From Nematostella vectensis (Eukaryota > Cnidaria > Anthozoa > Actiniaria > Edwardsiidae): a stretch of 64,000 nucleotides of DNA. The stretch is taken from positions 4,105,001 through 4,169,000 of the forward strand of contig NC_064039.1 in the NCBI RefSeq assembly GCF_932526225.1. Direction: 5' to 3'. This document shows, in pieces, positions 22,254 to 35,600 of this stretch. A program made the position numbers and the translations under genes. Numbering within the stretch: the first letter of the stretch is position 1; every line of letters begins with the position of its first letter. Under the pieces are notes generated by a model, which saw nothing but the letters and a program-made list of their open reading frames with translations, was not told where the DNA came from and searched no databases.

Positions 22254-25200
22254 ATCAGCAGGGTACTGGTCCAGGCAAGCGGAATGACCAGGTTCAGTGC
22301 ATTTGGTAAATTTGCCTGGATTGTAGAAGGACCAGCCGGTCTCCCGTCCCATATCCATCCAGTGCTCCTCGTGTCGGAAGTGGTTCGGACCGTAGCGATT
22401 ACGGGCGTACATGCCCGGATTACGGACCACATTGACTAACATCCCAGCAAAGTCCACCTTAAAGAAATGAAAGGAAAAGTGTGTCATTATTGCGACCATT
22501 TTTGAGTGCTCAGGCGCGAACTTAGGGGTAGGCGCAGGTGGCGCGTCCAATCCTTCAAAATAGCACTGTTTTTCTTTGAAAGTAAAACTTTACACTTTTT
22601 TTTTTGTTTATCGGCACATTACAATTCTGGCGTAATATAATGGTTTCTAGCTGAAGCTGATACCAAACCTTTTACTCTTTTTGTAAAAGTTAATCAACGC
22701 ACCCACCCCCTCCCCCGCCGCACTCAGCTAATATTGGCTACGCAGACTGTATGTGGATGTTGTGTAAGTAAATTACTTAATATGAGGCCCCTGTTTATAT
22801 CTGGTCTTTGAAGTTTTGAATCCCTTAGGCGGACCAAGTACTTTCCGGAGAACCTCGCGATAAACATATATGGCAGTAGCTAATATTGCGGATCTTAGCT
22901 CCTTTATTTTTTTTCCCTCTCAAATTTCAGTCCGAAGGATCCCCCTGTACCCTGGATGCAGTGTTAGTCCAAGGAGGACTGGAGTAATTTGTCGTCGGAG
23001 CTTTAATTGATTTGTGTTGCTGCGGGAGTTGCGCCGGGGTTGTTACGCATACCTTGGTGGGTTGTTGACCGCTGGCCACCAGTAGCTCAGACTCCATCAT
23101 ATGCTGACCGTACATCTCTATCGTGAACCGCGAGGTCGAGATACGGAACTTGCCACCTGCTTGTCGCCCGTCGACACAACACCACAGAGAGGCATCATCA
23201 TCACTTATTGAGTAACCCTAAAAGAAACAGTCAAACTAGTACAACTAAGATCTCACTAACCCCTTTTTTATCAAATTTAGCAAATATTTCTTTTCATCGG
23301 CTTATTCTAGCATCTACAAGTGGTCTTCCTGCCCAAAATGTGCACGTTACTTTGATAAATAAGAACGACATCAGAACTGGCGTGGACTACAGAGTCTCCC
23401 TATATTGGTATTCGATCATCCACCATTATGTGCTAGTCACGAATGGAATCAAGTTAGTCCACTGAGAACCTTGTCACTCCGAATATACACGAGGCGTTCC
23501 CGAACGAAAACCGAAGCTACGAATTGCGGAACAGTGCTGATGGCAAATGATGTCTTTTTATTAATAAAGACGAGTTACAGCAAAATATTGCTGATTTATT
23601 CCCGTAATATGCTGAGTCACTCACGTCACATTACCTGTTCTTTGAATTTCGGTCCAAGTTTTTTGAACGCTGTGTAGTTTGCTGTGAGGAAGGTAATATC
23701 CGCGTCGCGTTCCCATGGTAAAACTTTGTTAAGCTTCACAGCACCTTTTAGATACAAGATGATAAATCATTTTAATTTGTTTCTTTGGGAGCTTTTAGAA
23801 CAACTACATGCCAGGTCTCCGCTTGCGGCTCAAAGGCCAGTCATGTGTTGCACTAGATGTGTGAGCTGTCATGTGTCGGTAATTCATCATAAATTTGATG
23901 AAAAAAAAAAAAAGAAACTAACGCCGACCTGTCAAGCCTCTTTTTAGCGCTCAAATTCCCCAGGTCCCCCATTTACTTGCTGACAGGTCATTCTGGCTCA
24001 CCTAAAAGTGTGCCTTCCTGAAGCTCACAGAATAAACCCGCGTTCTCACACTCCTTCATGACAAACTTGATGGCGTCGGCGAGGTTCTCCAGATCGCACG
24101 GGGGCACCGCCAAGCTCTTGGTCAAACTACAAGTACTGCTTGAAGACGTGTACTCGTGGCCACGCCTGCACCCGTACCACCGGACCCTACCATCAGGATC
24201 CAGCCATTTCTTGATATCCCACTTCCGGGCAAAGTCCACGTAGGCTTGATCGGAAACGGGTGAGGTGTAGATGTTGAACATGACATCGGGACAGGATAAT
24301 GAGAGGCGGCGAGGGGTTGAGCGCTTGAGACGCCAAAACAGGTCATGAAATGCTCCGCCTGGAAGACTGGGAAAATACGAGGAATAGAATGGGACGATCA
24401 AATGTTTGGTGTTAGGGGGTATCAACGAAAGGCGGAACAAGTCAGCTGCAAAGAAGTCATAAAATGAACATTCTGGATATAAGAAATATACAAGTAGCAT
24501 AAGTGATAGTATGTCAATTTGTTGTAGTATGCTGGAGCTGTTGATGATGAAAAGCTTGAGGATCCAGAACATAAAAGGAATTGTCCACAGGGAGGAAAAC
24601 TAAGAAATGAAATGATGCAGATAATGAAAATCTTTTCAATGAAAGAAAAATATATGCGGTAAAAATGCGCCATAACTAAGATTTTACACACATAAAAGAC
24701 CTCTCTAAGCGCTATCTTTTTTTATCATGCTCGTTCCATTTAGTCTATTGTACCTTAAAGTAATATTCATCCATTAAAAAAAAAAAAAATCCAAGAAAGC
24801 TTTCCTCAGCAAATTTTATGGAGTTACTGACTCACAACAGCGATCTGACGTCCCCTACCTTTCGTCAAACCCAATTTGTTGTAGAACGTCCGTCTTAGCC
24901 GCCCATGGCCCGGACAAATAATCACATACAAGGCAGTCTTGGAAGGAGTAATAGTACCCTCCTCGGTGGTACATCGTCCAGTTACGGAACAAAGTTTGTT
25001 GGCAGCCGATATCCCATCTCCCTTTCTGGTCCCTGTGACTCCCACCAACGATGACCACCTCTTCGTTGGTACTCAACTCTCGAACTAATCTCTCGAGATC
25101 GATATCGTCATCAAAGTGTGTTACGTTGCTGGCACAAAATACATACGGGGTATTGACTGTCCTGATCATTTTGTCCCATAATGCCCCTTGCGCTGAGTCA

Positions 25201-25961
25201 TCGATTCCTTGTACTAATAAAATATCAATATTAGAAACAGATAGCGTTAGCTTGGTGTCTGTCATAACATGTACCCTCATACCCGGGTAATACTTCGCGA
25301 TATTTGCCAATATCCTCTCTACATGGGGCTTTTGTTGTTTCCCAGGTAGGTGTAGTATTATAGTGATGAGTCTATTAATCGGCTTAAAGTCTGTACAGTT
25401 GTCCCGCGCGAATCCCGTACGGAACCACGGGTACCCATGGGCTAGGTTCTTCCCTTGGAATGTTTCGGGACAAATTTCTTGTTCTCGTTTTCTCTCCTGC
25501 CCTGTTCTTCCTTCAGCTGGGTTGAACGAGTTGGCGTTTTGTACACGCCGCACGTGTATCGAGTCCAGAATCCTATTTATCGAAGTCACGTGTTCACCCA
25601 TGCGATGATAAACAGGAAGTGACGTCACAACAGTTCTCTGAGTCTCCATCAATGCCAGCGCCAGTCCTTTCAAATCCGCGGCCAATTTCCGTCTCTCGGA
25701 ATCTGCCAATTGCGAGTCGTGTAGGCTTGTTATGGGTGCGTTTGTATGCGCAGGTGTTTTCGTAACTACTGGTAAGGTAGGATAGCGCTGGTCCTCCCGC
25801 ATCTTGCCAGGGTTCCGTGTAGTCGGAGCTGGGTTTGTGCACTCTAAGTGTCGGAGCACAGAACCGTCCAGCCCGATGTACGTGACAAGCTGGAACACCC
25901 CAAGGACCAGAAACACCACGGTTATCCTGGTAACGACCCATCGCACCGTGATGCGCCCCAT
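22218..25961 (-). CDS. FKRP-like / LicD-family type II membrane enzyme, 5 exons
   Basis: Predicted Golgi/ER glycosylation enzyme of the fukutin-related (LicD nucleotidyltransferase-fold) group, annotated in many invertebrates as W02B3.4-like. Exons on the minus strand: 24859-25961, 24002-24366, 23635-23744, 23053-23217, 22218-22457; they join to 1,983 nt, 660 aa. Residues about 8-30 form a single membrane anchor after a short basic cytoplasmic tail, followed by a stem. Exon 1 then encodes a glycosyltransferase-like region with THFDDDID near residue 287. Exons 2-5 encode the LicD part: ELQEGTLLG/AVKL across the exon 2/3 join, LPWERDADITFL (metal-binding acidic residues), NPGMYARNRYGPN and HEEHWMDMG, ending CLDQYPADGN. 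FKRP itself transfers ribitol-phosphate to alpha-dystroglycan glycan; the substrate here is unknown. The ATG at 25961 was chosen because the frame upstream lacks ATG. The stop lies in a minisatellite. Confidence 0.88.
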
Positions 25962-25966
25962 TAGCT

Positions 25967-25987
25967 CACGTGATGCACGTGACGTCA
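25967..25987 (-). promoter_or_regulatory. E-box and CRE cluster just upstream of the FKRP-like ATG
   Basis: CACGTG at 25967-25972 and 25976-25981, and TGACGTCA at 25980-25987 overlapping the second E-box. They lie 6-26 bp upstream of the start codon, in the promoter or 5' leader. The role is inferred from motif identity only. Confidence 0.4.
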
Positions 25988-28900
25988 CTTGACATTCCTG
26001 TCACGCATTCCCGTTACACATTCCCGTTTAACGGCAAGCTTCTCGTATATAATTCCTGACTAGTGTGTTTTTCTCCACGGCATTCTCGCAGTATGTTGTT
26101 TATGCGTAGAGTCTTTCCTGACCTGAAAATGAAGGTTATCATTAGTCGTACATGGTTTTGAGTGAATATTTCATTAAAAGATTGCTTCAGGACGCGAACT
26201 ACTAGCGACAGACTATCAAACAGGCGCTCAAAGCAACCAGTATCGACATTCGATAGACATCCCGATAGATGATCTCATAGATGATCTTAAGTAGTGTGTA
26301 GTTAAATACGGGTGCAATTTACGTAAATGGTGTTTCCATGCATGGGCTAAACGATAGCTTAGCAAACCTACGAGCTTTGGACGGGGAAGTGCTCTACAGA
26401 GGGAGGTGTTTCACAGATTGAGAGGCCACAATCTAGTGTTTCGCGGACTAATGCGTAAGCGATGACCTTTAAAAAAACCTTCGCATGTGTTTTCCTTTAT
26501 CACTTCTCTTTTACTTAAATACACATCTGATATCCATTTCTATACTAATTCAATTTAGTTCCAAAAGCCTAGTTGAATGCTAATCGTTAGCAAAGATCTA
26601 AGTGTATGTTACGTATATTGAATACCAACATGTTTAGGGGTAGATAATGGTTCTCAGGATTTGCAAATTGCTCGCAAAATTAAGCCGCATTTTCGTGAGC
26701 TGCTCCAAATGCTCGTTTTTCGAAAAACAGTCTGTAATGTATTTGATTCACGTGACACGACCTTCAACTCTTTGCACTCATGAGATAGCTAAAGCAAGTA
26801 GGTCACGTGGCAGCTCTACCCACCTTCAATACCTAAGATCCCCTAAAGGGGACTTCAGATTCACCGACGGCGGAGGGATGACGCCAGCACACACGTTGTA
26901 TTTCTCCGCGTGCTAAAATAAAAATGCGGTAGCGCGTGCTGACATCTTGCGTGTGCGCCGCCCTCGACTCTCCGCCGAATATCGATCAACCACTCCTATG
27001 TTATGATTTAAAGTTGAAAAATGCAACTGTTTATTTGCAAGAAAACTTAAAAACAAAAATCTACGAATGAGGTCTTATACGTTATTGACGATATTTTTTT
27101 TGAAATTATCTTGGTTACTCGCTGGAATTAGACGATGCAAATGGATGCTTTATGTGACCACATTGAACAAAGAGCATAAAATGGCGACGTGATTGGCTTC
27201 TTTAAGGTCTCTGCGAACCTTACGTCCCCTATTTTAAAAGATAGATAAGGTATACAGGAATATATGTTTATCTATTTCTAGATACAAAATTGATAAATTG
27301 CCACGCAAAGTCAGTAAACCAGGCAACGGATTTTTAAATAGAAATAAAATATTGTGTTTTTATTACAAGACAAAAAATGTTTACCTTTAAATAGTGCTTG
27401 TTTCACCTTTTAGGAGATGGTCCGGTATAAAAGGATACAGCAGTTTAGAGCAGGTGTTGGAACCGCTGTCTTTTAGAAAAGAGCCTAGAGTAAACTTGCA
27501 ATGACAGGCTAAGACAGGCTAAGACCCCAGTCTAGCCTCTATTGGTGGAATTATAGCAAATGACTTCTTTGAAGCATTCTGCTTTCCAGGGCAACAGAAA
27601 TATAGTGTTTGAAATTGTAGCGATGGCTTTTAAAAATGCATTCTCGAAACTGAAGCCTGTAAAGCTGTAACTCAGGCTAATAATGATTTTTAAAAACAGA
27701 AATGATAGTTTCTCTTTCGATTAGTTTCAGTGTTTAGGTATTAGTGTCGGCTTATCCAAGCACGTTTTTGTAAATGCTACCTTGTTACCAGCGAAACATA
27801 AAAGCTTTCCTTTTTTTAGGGAGTGTTAATTAAATACACGGAGGGGGGGGGGGGGGGGGGGGGGGAGATTTTTATTCAAGACACCTGAAAATTCCAGAGC
27901 CCCCTTTTCATTGTAAACCCTTTTTTTGGTGCCCCCCCCCCCCTTCAGAACCCCGAAATATTCAATAAATTAATAAACAAAAAAGTCTTAATATGAAAAA
28001 TAAATGTCCGAGTTGATGATCCAGTTGATGATTCATTATTCTCTGGCATCTCTTCTTCACAACTTTCGGTTTCGGCTCTATTACTTATTTCATACTTTTT
28101 TTTTTGCAGGGATGTTTTTTCCTCTATCAGTTGCTTGATAATTTTTTAACCCCTCCCTCAAAATGGTCCGCCCCTGAGGACGCCTGTTTAGAAGGGGGAG
28201 GGGGTAGGGAGGAGGGGGGAAGGGGGAGGGGGAGGGGGGAGGGGAAGGGCTGCTAAGTTGATTATGTTTTAAGTTTTTTCTGGTTCAAAAATTTCAACCC
28301 TCTCCCAATCTAAAGCACGCAAATGGTGAACCTCCCCCAAAAAGGGGAACAAAAATTAAGGCCCTCCCAAAACAAAAACAAAAAGCTGAAAATAGCGTAT
28401 TGGTTACTTTATTGAAATTATACTCTAGTTTTGAGATGCTCAACGTACGGCACGTTCTTCCAGCACTAGCAAATTCCATAACCGCATGAGTGTACAGCCC
28501 ACAAATGTAATAAATACCCACAACTGTAATAAGAAGTTGCTCACATGCGAATGTAGAAACCCACTTGTAATAACGAGCACTCTTCACGGTGCCGTGCTGT
28601 ACAAACAAAGAAAGGGGATTGGGCACTGCAAAGAATGCTTTATATTTTGTTAACCGGAATATATGGCCTTGACTGTCGCTGTTTCAAATTCAAATTGTGG
28701 GGAGACAGATGCCGCGCCCCTCCCTTCGCACGTCAAATTATTGTGTAAGGCGGGGGGGGGGGGGGGGGGGGGAACTCAGGCAGACTGACGTAGGGGTGGC
28801 TAAACACCACAAAATAGGAGAAGTTTTGATTTCGAGTCCATTTTTCAGGGGTGTAGATAAATTGTATAGGTCTGGCATGCTCCCCCGTGGAAATTTTGTC

Positions 28901-29475
28901 ATTTTCAAATAAATGAAATGCTCGTTATTGCTAAAACCTAAATAGAAAACAGCATCATTAGCTCCTTTTCAACTCAAACATGTTTACATACGAAAGTCAT
29001 GAAAGCAAATGAAAGTCATGAAAGCAAATGAAAGTTATGAAAGCAAATTCCAGACTCGTATGAGTCTCCTAAGGCCCTCCCCTAAACCCTGTATCAAAAT
29101 TTGAGACCCTCCCCGCCCCCAAATCGACGCTAAAAAATCGCACCCCCCCCCCCCCCCCCCCACATTAAATAATGACCCTTCCCTCAACTGATAATAAACT
29201 GTATCGGTAGGTAAATCCTACTTTATATACTGAAAGCTGAAACTTAAGCTTCAGCCTATTCCGGAAACAAAAGTAAAATACCCGTCAAAATTAATCACAC
29301 TGCTGTCATCCAATGTGTTTTAAGGTGTTTTATGCGTGTGAACAATCCAAAAAGGTGCACAAATTAGTCGATGAATAAGTGGGGGTCATGTATTTGTACG
29401 AGTTTTGTTTGATATTTAGTTCTTTGGGAAAATAATTTGTTAAAATCTATCCTCTCTTGTTTGCCCTACTAACAA
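25988..29475. other. Gene-poor intergenic sequence with poly-G/poly-C tracts
   Basis: No gene recognised. Contains G runs at 27843-27865 and 28752-28772, C runs at 27932-27943 and 29143-29161, a G-rich GGGGGA stretch at about 28193-28250, and three copies of an 18-base GAAAGTCATGAAAGCAAAT-like word around 28994-29047. Frames such as 28294-28626 (minus) have no motif. Confidence 0.5.
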
Positions 29476-29645
29476 AGGCTTACCCAGGATTGGCTGAGGG
29501 GCGACCGGCCAGGGGGTGGCCCAGGGGGTCCGGGCCCCCAGCAAAAAATACAGTAAATGTATGAGACATTACCTACAATACAGGAGAAAATGCCTTGAAA
29601 GGGCCTTTTGGGTCCCCTCCTGTTAAAAATCCTGGCTACGCCGCT
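29476..29645. mobile_element. Short inverted-repeat fragment (AGCCAGGATT type)
   Basis: ACCCAGGATTGGCTGAGGGG at the left faces AATCCTGGCTACGCCGCTG at the right in inverted orientation, about 170 bp apart, around a GC-rich core. A related word, TTAGCCAGGATTTGCTGAGG, occurs alone at about 35878, and similar TACCCAGAATTTTTCTTGAG at about 32170. This looks like a dispersed short repeat family. Confidence 0.4.
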
Positions 29646-32600
29646 GCCTGCGCACCCCCCTATGTACGCGCTTGTTTTACTTTAATAAAAAGGATGCTTA
29701 GGAGTCATTTTATGCTTGGAGGACGCGTATTGTGGTTTCACCTGTGGTATAAACAATTCAGTAGACCGCTGGTAAAGACAATGCCTTGATCGGAATTCAC
29801 ACGCTTTCATCACACCAAATGCCCATACCAGGCCTTAAATAAGTCAACCCCCAAATAATACAAGAAACTTCCTATATCCCATACCTATATCCTATACCTA
29901 TAGAGATATCCACCTGTCTGAATTTGTCTTTCTCAAATATCCATACCGCCTTGATATATTATTGAATACACGCACTCTTTACTAGTAGGAGCTAAAATAC
30001 AACTTCTTGAGGCCATGCATCTCTGTCTTTTCTTAAATTAGCCAATTCTGTAGCTTAATACGACCAACGCATTAATCCCCATCTTTTACTTTCAATTAGG
30101 ACCGTCACTTAAACAATTAGGGAAAAGACAGACTCCAAGAGTATAGCAAAAAGTCATTTTAAGACACGTATAATATTTAATCTATAAAATGGGCTTTTAT
30201 GAAGAAATCCAAACCACTTACTTTTGGGCTTTGAGGCTGTACTCAGCAACTCATTTTTTCATCACTTAGAAATCCTTGAAAACAAAGAGACACTCTAGAC
30301 AACTCGCTGATCGCCCGCTTGTCGGTCTGGTGAGACTTTGTATACCCACAGTACGACATACTATCGTTAATTCCTTCCAATGACAGAGACTTGATTAACT
30401 TAATCAATTATAGATCTAAAACATCCAGTGAGTAAGCAATAGAATCCGTTGTTTTTATTTGGGGGTATGTGGAACAACGTGCACGTCACCGCAACGAAAT
30501 TTTATATTAGTTCGACTAAACTAAATAAAATACCGGCTCCATAGAGCTCCCGCAATTTCGTTAAACACACAATCTAATTTCGCACTAACTAATATTTTTT
30601 TCCGAACATTCTTTCAAGTTTTTAATCAGGGGTTTTGACAAAGCAGGTACAAGTAACAAAAGACACAGAGGGAAGCCTGTGGTAAACAAAGGCGGAAACC
30701 GCAGACTGCTATGTCAGCGGTATATATATTTATATATACGCTGTTCGAGTAAGATGCCCTGGACGCAAGATACACATTGTCGCGGGTTATTAATAGCAAA
30801 TAACATTTTCATTTTTATTATAGAAAGTCAAGCATTCGTCATTCCCTCTTACCACCATCGATGGCTAAGTGGTATATTGATTATGTCATTAAAAATAAAG
30901 ATGTTTGCATCCCTAGTGAAATATTCATGAATGTATGCTTACGCACGTTTTTGTTATTTTTTTTTTTTACACACGGCTAATAGAGGTTTTAATGAAGATA
31001 AACAAACGCTAACTTATGCGCCACCTTAACAAATGGCTCTTTACTCTCAGTTCTTGAGCATCTAACACCTTGTTTATTTTAAATAGTTTTAAATATTGTT
31101 TTGTTCCGTGGTCACAAAAACAGTCAAATAGTGTTATGTTTTAATTATAATCGGCCACTTGCTTTTTTCTCTAATATAATAATGCTTGTTCCGATGTCAA
31201 CGTGTATTTAATGGCCTGGTGCCCGCTCGGTATTTCACTCGATTGGTCATTATTTTGGACGAGGAATTTAAGTGTCACTAATGCTAAATGCACAATGACC
31301 ATTTGTTGAGTTTCGTTCGCTTTCTGTGCCAAATTGCGTGCCGCCCCCCTTATGCAAATACAATACAGCTTTTATTAAGTCCTCTCTTCGAAACAAGAGC
31401 CCCATAATTGCTTATTTAAAAAAAAGTGAGCCCTCAAAATATCCTCCATTAAAATTGAGGCATGTCTTTTTCGTTAATAAATCTTCAACTCTAAAAAGAT
31501 TGCCTATATTTGTTCTTTGTTACTGTTAGTGTTGGTTTAGCTAAAATTAAGACCTATTTAAAGAAGAAGTCTATACTTGAAAATAAGCGATCTTTTCCAC
31601 TATTTGTTATTTTCCCTCTACTCCAAACCGTAGTTTTTCCCGCTACTGTATTTATCCATATATATAATATTATACACCAAAAACTGGTATTCGACTCTGC
31701 CAAATGTTCATCTTTAATAAGACTTCTTCAGGGCAGACGCTCTGACGCAGCTTGATTTTAAGTTATTTTAGAGCACAAACTAAATAAGTGCTTCCCATAC
31801 ATAGGTTACTACGGTTAATTTCAAATATAAGTCAAACATTTAGTGACGCTGCGACAGCATTATTTTCGCGTTACGACAATTGCTCAAATAATATAAGCGA
31901 ACCCAGCCTTTTGCGTTATATAAATAATAAAGCTTGAACATACCAAGATAGCAGCCTAAGTTATTTCAATCGTCAAGGTGTTTCACAGCTCTTAGAGATC
32001 CCAAAAAAATCAAAAATAATATCCAGCCTTAATGTATCACTGGTTGTTGTGTAGTGACAATAATCTAAAAGAACTATCATCAATCAAGCGTTGTTCTTAA
32101 AAGAAAGCTTGACTTTGTGAGTCATAATACGCATTGTCCTTGATAAAAAATGTAGTGGTAACCAGGCCCGTACCCAGAATTTTTCTTGAGGGGGTTCGAA
32201 ATCCGTAAAAGCGTTTTCCTAGGTCGTAAAAGTCTAATATTTTACGAGTTGCTATCACCATTTGCTTATCACTTCTCAACATTTATTAAGTTACTCTGAA
32301 GAATTTACTTAGTATTAACGCTAACATGATGTTTTCTATAACTCCATTTTGTATGTTACTGCCCCTTTCTTCATTAAAATATCAAAGCTAAAAAATAAGC
32401 GCTAGGAAGACTCCAGAGCATATTGTGAACTTTTCTGTTAGGAAAGTCAAGTTATGAGTGCGACGTAAAAACAAAAACTTACCTTGAGTTATAGAGTACC
32501 AAACCATCATAAAGCGAGAAGGAAATACGCCACGATCAGTAATGTCATTTCCTCATATTTGAGGTGGGCTATTTACTTACTTAAGATTGCGATCAATCTT

Positions 32601-35600
32601 TCATTATTTTCTATTATATTTTTTCAACAATCGTACAATTATTTCTAGAGTTTTCTAAAAAGGTGTTGTGATTCAGCGATTCTCTATTGGGAGGGACGCA
32701 TAAGAGAGGGTATATTTACAAATGTTAAAAGCTGACAGTGAGAAACATACATCACCCTCCAGGTGTAGCGGGTCTGATCCTAAAAACGGAGTCTTAACGA
32801 AAGACGCTATCCACGAAGAACACATTTGAAGGTGTTTAAAACCCTTTCCAATTGATAGAAATGATAGCAAGCAGTAAATAAGGTTTGGTTGAAAAAAAGA
32901 TGCGATGGGAAAACACTCGAAAAGACGAAAAATAAATAGGAAAGGATATAGTTTACGTGATGGAAAATTCTTTTCATCTTTAAAGGCTTATACATTATAC
33001 ATAAAATGCCTAACATCTGCACTTTTACCAGCGTTAAATCTCCTTGTGGTTACGATTGGTCGATGACTGAGCAGATATAATTTCAATCAAGGAAAATTGA
33101 CGAAATACAATACACCAACCCACTTCATGTTTCATCATCTGTTACACCAACTAATGTTTGCGTTTGCTTTTGCTTTTGCAACAAGGAAAAGAGCCACAAT
33201 TTCCTTGACGAATGAACAGGGTTGTTCCAGGTGCGACTAATAAATTCCATTATAACAATAATAAGCACTCAATTGTTGCCTTTCCAATGTACCGACCACA
33301 AACTAGCGCAATATTCGCTACCCACAGAAAACCATTACGTATTTCTACCATAACTCTTTGGGGCTCTTAGCACAACACAGCAAAAAGTAAACTTTCTCAG
33401 CTTGTGGGTCCATAGCAACCTATCTGCGTCGATTTTCGTTATTTTCTTTTTTAAGAAGGTCGCGCACTTCTAGTAGCTAAAAATAAAACGACCCTCGATG
33501 AATTGAGCGCACGTTTCTCTATTTTCTGCCATTACGGTGCCGATAGAGGCAAACAATGCTATGCAGTCGATTACGGAAACTTTTGTCTCCTTGTCAAATT
33601 AAATGATAAAGTATTCACTTTGTTTCGATTTATACGCATTTTTTTCCTGATTTTTGTTGTGAATCAGAAGCGCTTTCAGCCCTTTCCTGGAACAATGAGT
33701 TGCAAATATCACGCAAATATCTTTAGTTTTCTAACGAATTCATCGAATTTTTATATTGATTACCTTACAAAAAAATGATGCAAACAATGTAAAGGAGTAT
33801 TCGACTACTCACCCAGCTTGTTTATGGTTTCATTTCCTTGCTCGTGAGCTCTGAGATGTAATAGAAATAAAGAGTGCATTGGTCTTAACGTCTCGCCCAA
33901 CGAAAAACCTCTAACACCCTATCAAGACAATCCAAATGCCCTAGCACCTTTGTGATTCGATGAGTGAATGTATAACCATTAAATTTTTCATTACGAAAAA
34001 GGATACAATAAAACAATGAAACGTAACACCGTGGTGCCAGAAGACTAATATAAACTATTATAGATTAGCGAAATACTTATCATTCGTTTTGTTTCCGGAT
34101 ATACCTGCGTAGGTATTTTCAAATAAAATATCTTTTTTAGTGTATCGACAATTTAGGGTTAAAAGATAGAGTGATTCTTTAATCAGTATCGACATGGTGA
34201 ATAAACCATTGACTGATAATGATTCCACTGATCCTGGATCCCTAGGGTATAGCTAGGGTGACACGTTTTATTCTTTGGTTCTTTTAATCAGTATCGACAT
34301 GGTGAATAAACCATTGACTGATAATGATTCCACTAATCCTGGATCCCTGGTATAGCTAGGGTGACACATTTTATTCTTTGGTGGAAAGAAGTGTAGGTTC
34401 AACTCAAAATTCGAGGACAAAATACAAATCAAGAAAACGATTTACTAATCTTTTCGTCCGGCGAAAAATAGGGGAGTCTAACGTTGAAACATATTTCATT
34501 GCCTAAGACTAATGATCGTTTGAACATTTTAGCCGAATGTCACAACAAATTCTTCCCCGATGAAAAACTAAATTGAAAAACGTTCTTCTGATTTATTTTA
34601 AATGACTGAGTTGATACTAAAGAATAATAAAAAAGGCTTTCTATTTCTAATATTATATCCAAAGTCTACGGCTTCCGCAATACAGATAATGTCCAGCACA
34701 TAAGCGTTTATCAACAGACTTACTTTGCAGGTAGCCATACCAGCATATACACCTCAGTCTTGCTAACTGAGTTTTCGATTGTTGTCCCTAGATCCTTATT
34801 GATATAAAAACTTCTTGCTGAACTTACAAACGCAAGAGATTTTATTGGTTTTAGTATTAAGACTGCTGAGTCTTCTATGTAAATCCCCACCGCAACCTGC
34901 CTTTCTTTATTACTGAAACACATAGTGAAACACGCTGATTGAAAACAGCGTTATATTCGCCATGACAGTATGTCACGTTTGACAGGATGAAATTATTTTT
35001 CAAGACCTATATTATTTGATCCCAGATAAGTTGCACAGTTCAGGTTTAGAATGCCAATTTCTGAAAAAAAGGTCTTTTGTGCGAAGTCTTCTCAGTCTTG
35101 GACATGAACCAATTATCAATAAGACGCGGACCTCGGTCCTAAATGATTGAATAATAAAAAGCTGTTGAACCTGCAATGATTTGAGGGGTTGTCTTGTAGA
35201 CATAAAGGTTACTTTTTTCTCTTTTATGTGTTGATATAGTCGTGCACATATCGGGTCTCCATGGCAGCAGCGGATATAGGGGGACGGTTTAGGGGTTTAA
35301 CCCCCCCCCCCCCTTTTCTGCCAGAAAGCCATATGTAACAAAAACATTACCCCCTCCCCGCTTTGTCAATGACCCGTCCCCCCCCCCCCCTCCTTAGCGA
35401 AAAGCTAGATTCGCCTCTTCAGGATGTGCGATCGGCGTGTTTCCGTACCCTGCTCGTACTGTGGATTCGAGAGTCTTTAAAATTACCTTGTGTTAGAAAC
35501 CATCGATGGCTGACTTAGGGAAGATATAGTGTTATTTTAAGTGCATCCAAGCTTTCAAAAATGCGTCCAGTTTTGTGTTTTATTCGCACAGTTTTGGCCT

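Noticed and set aside
23208-23947. Plus-strand frames within the FKRP-like gene
   Set aside because: They overlap its exons 3 and 4 and introns in antisense and have no motif of their own.
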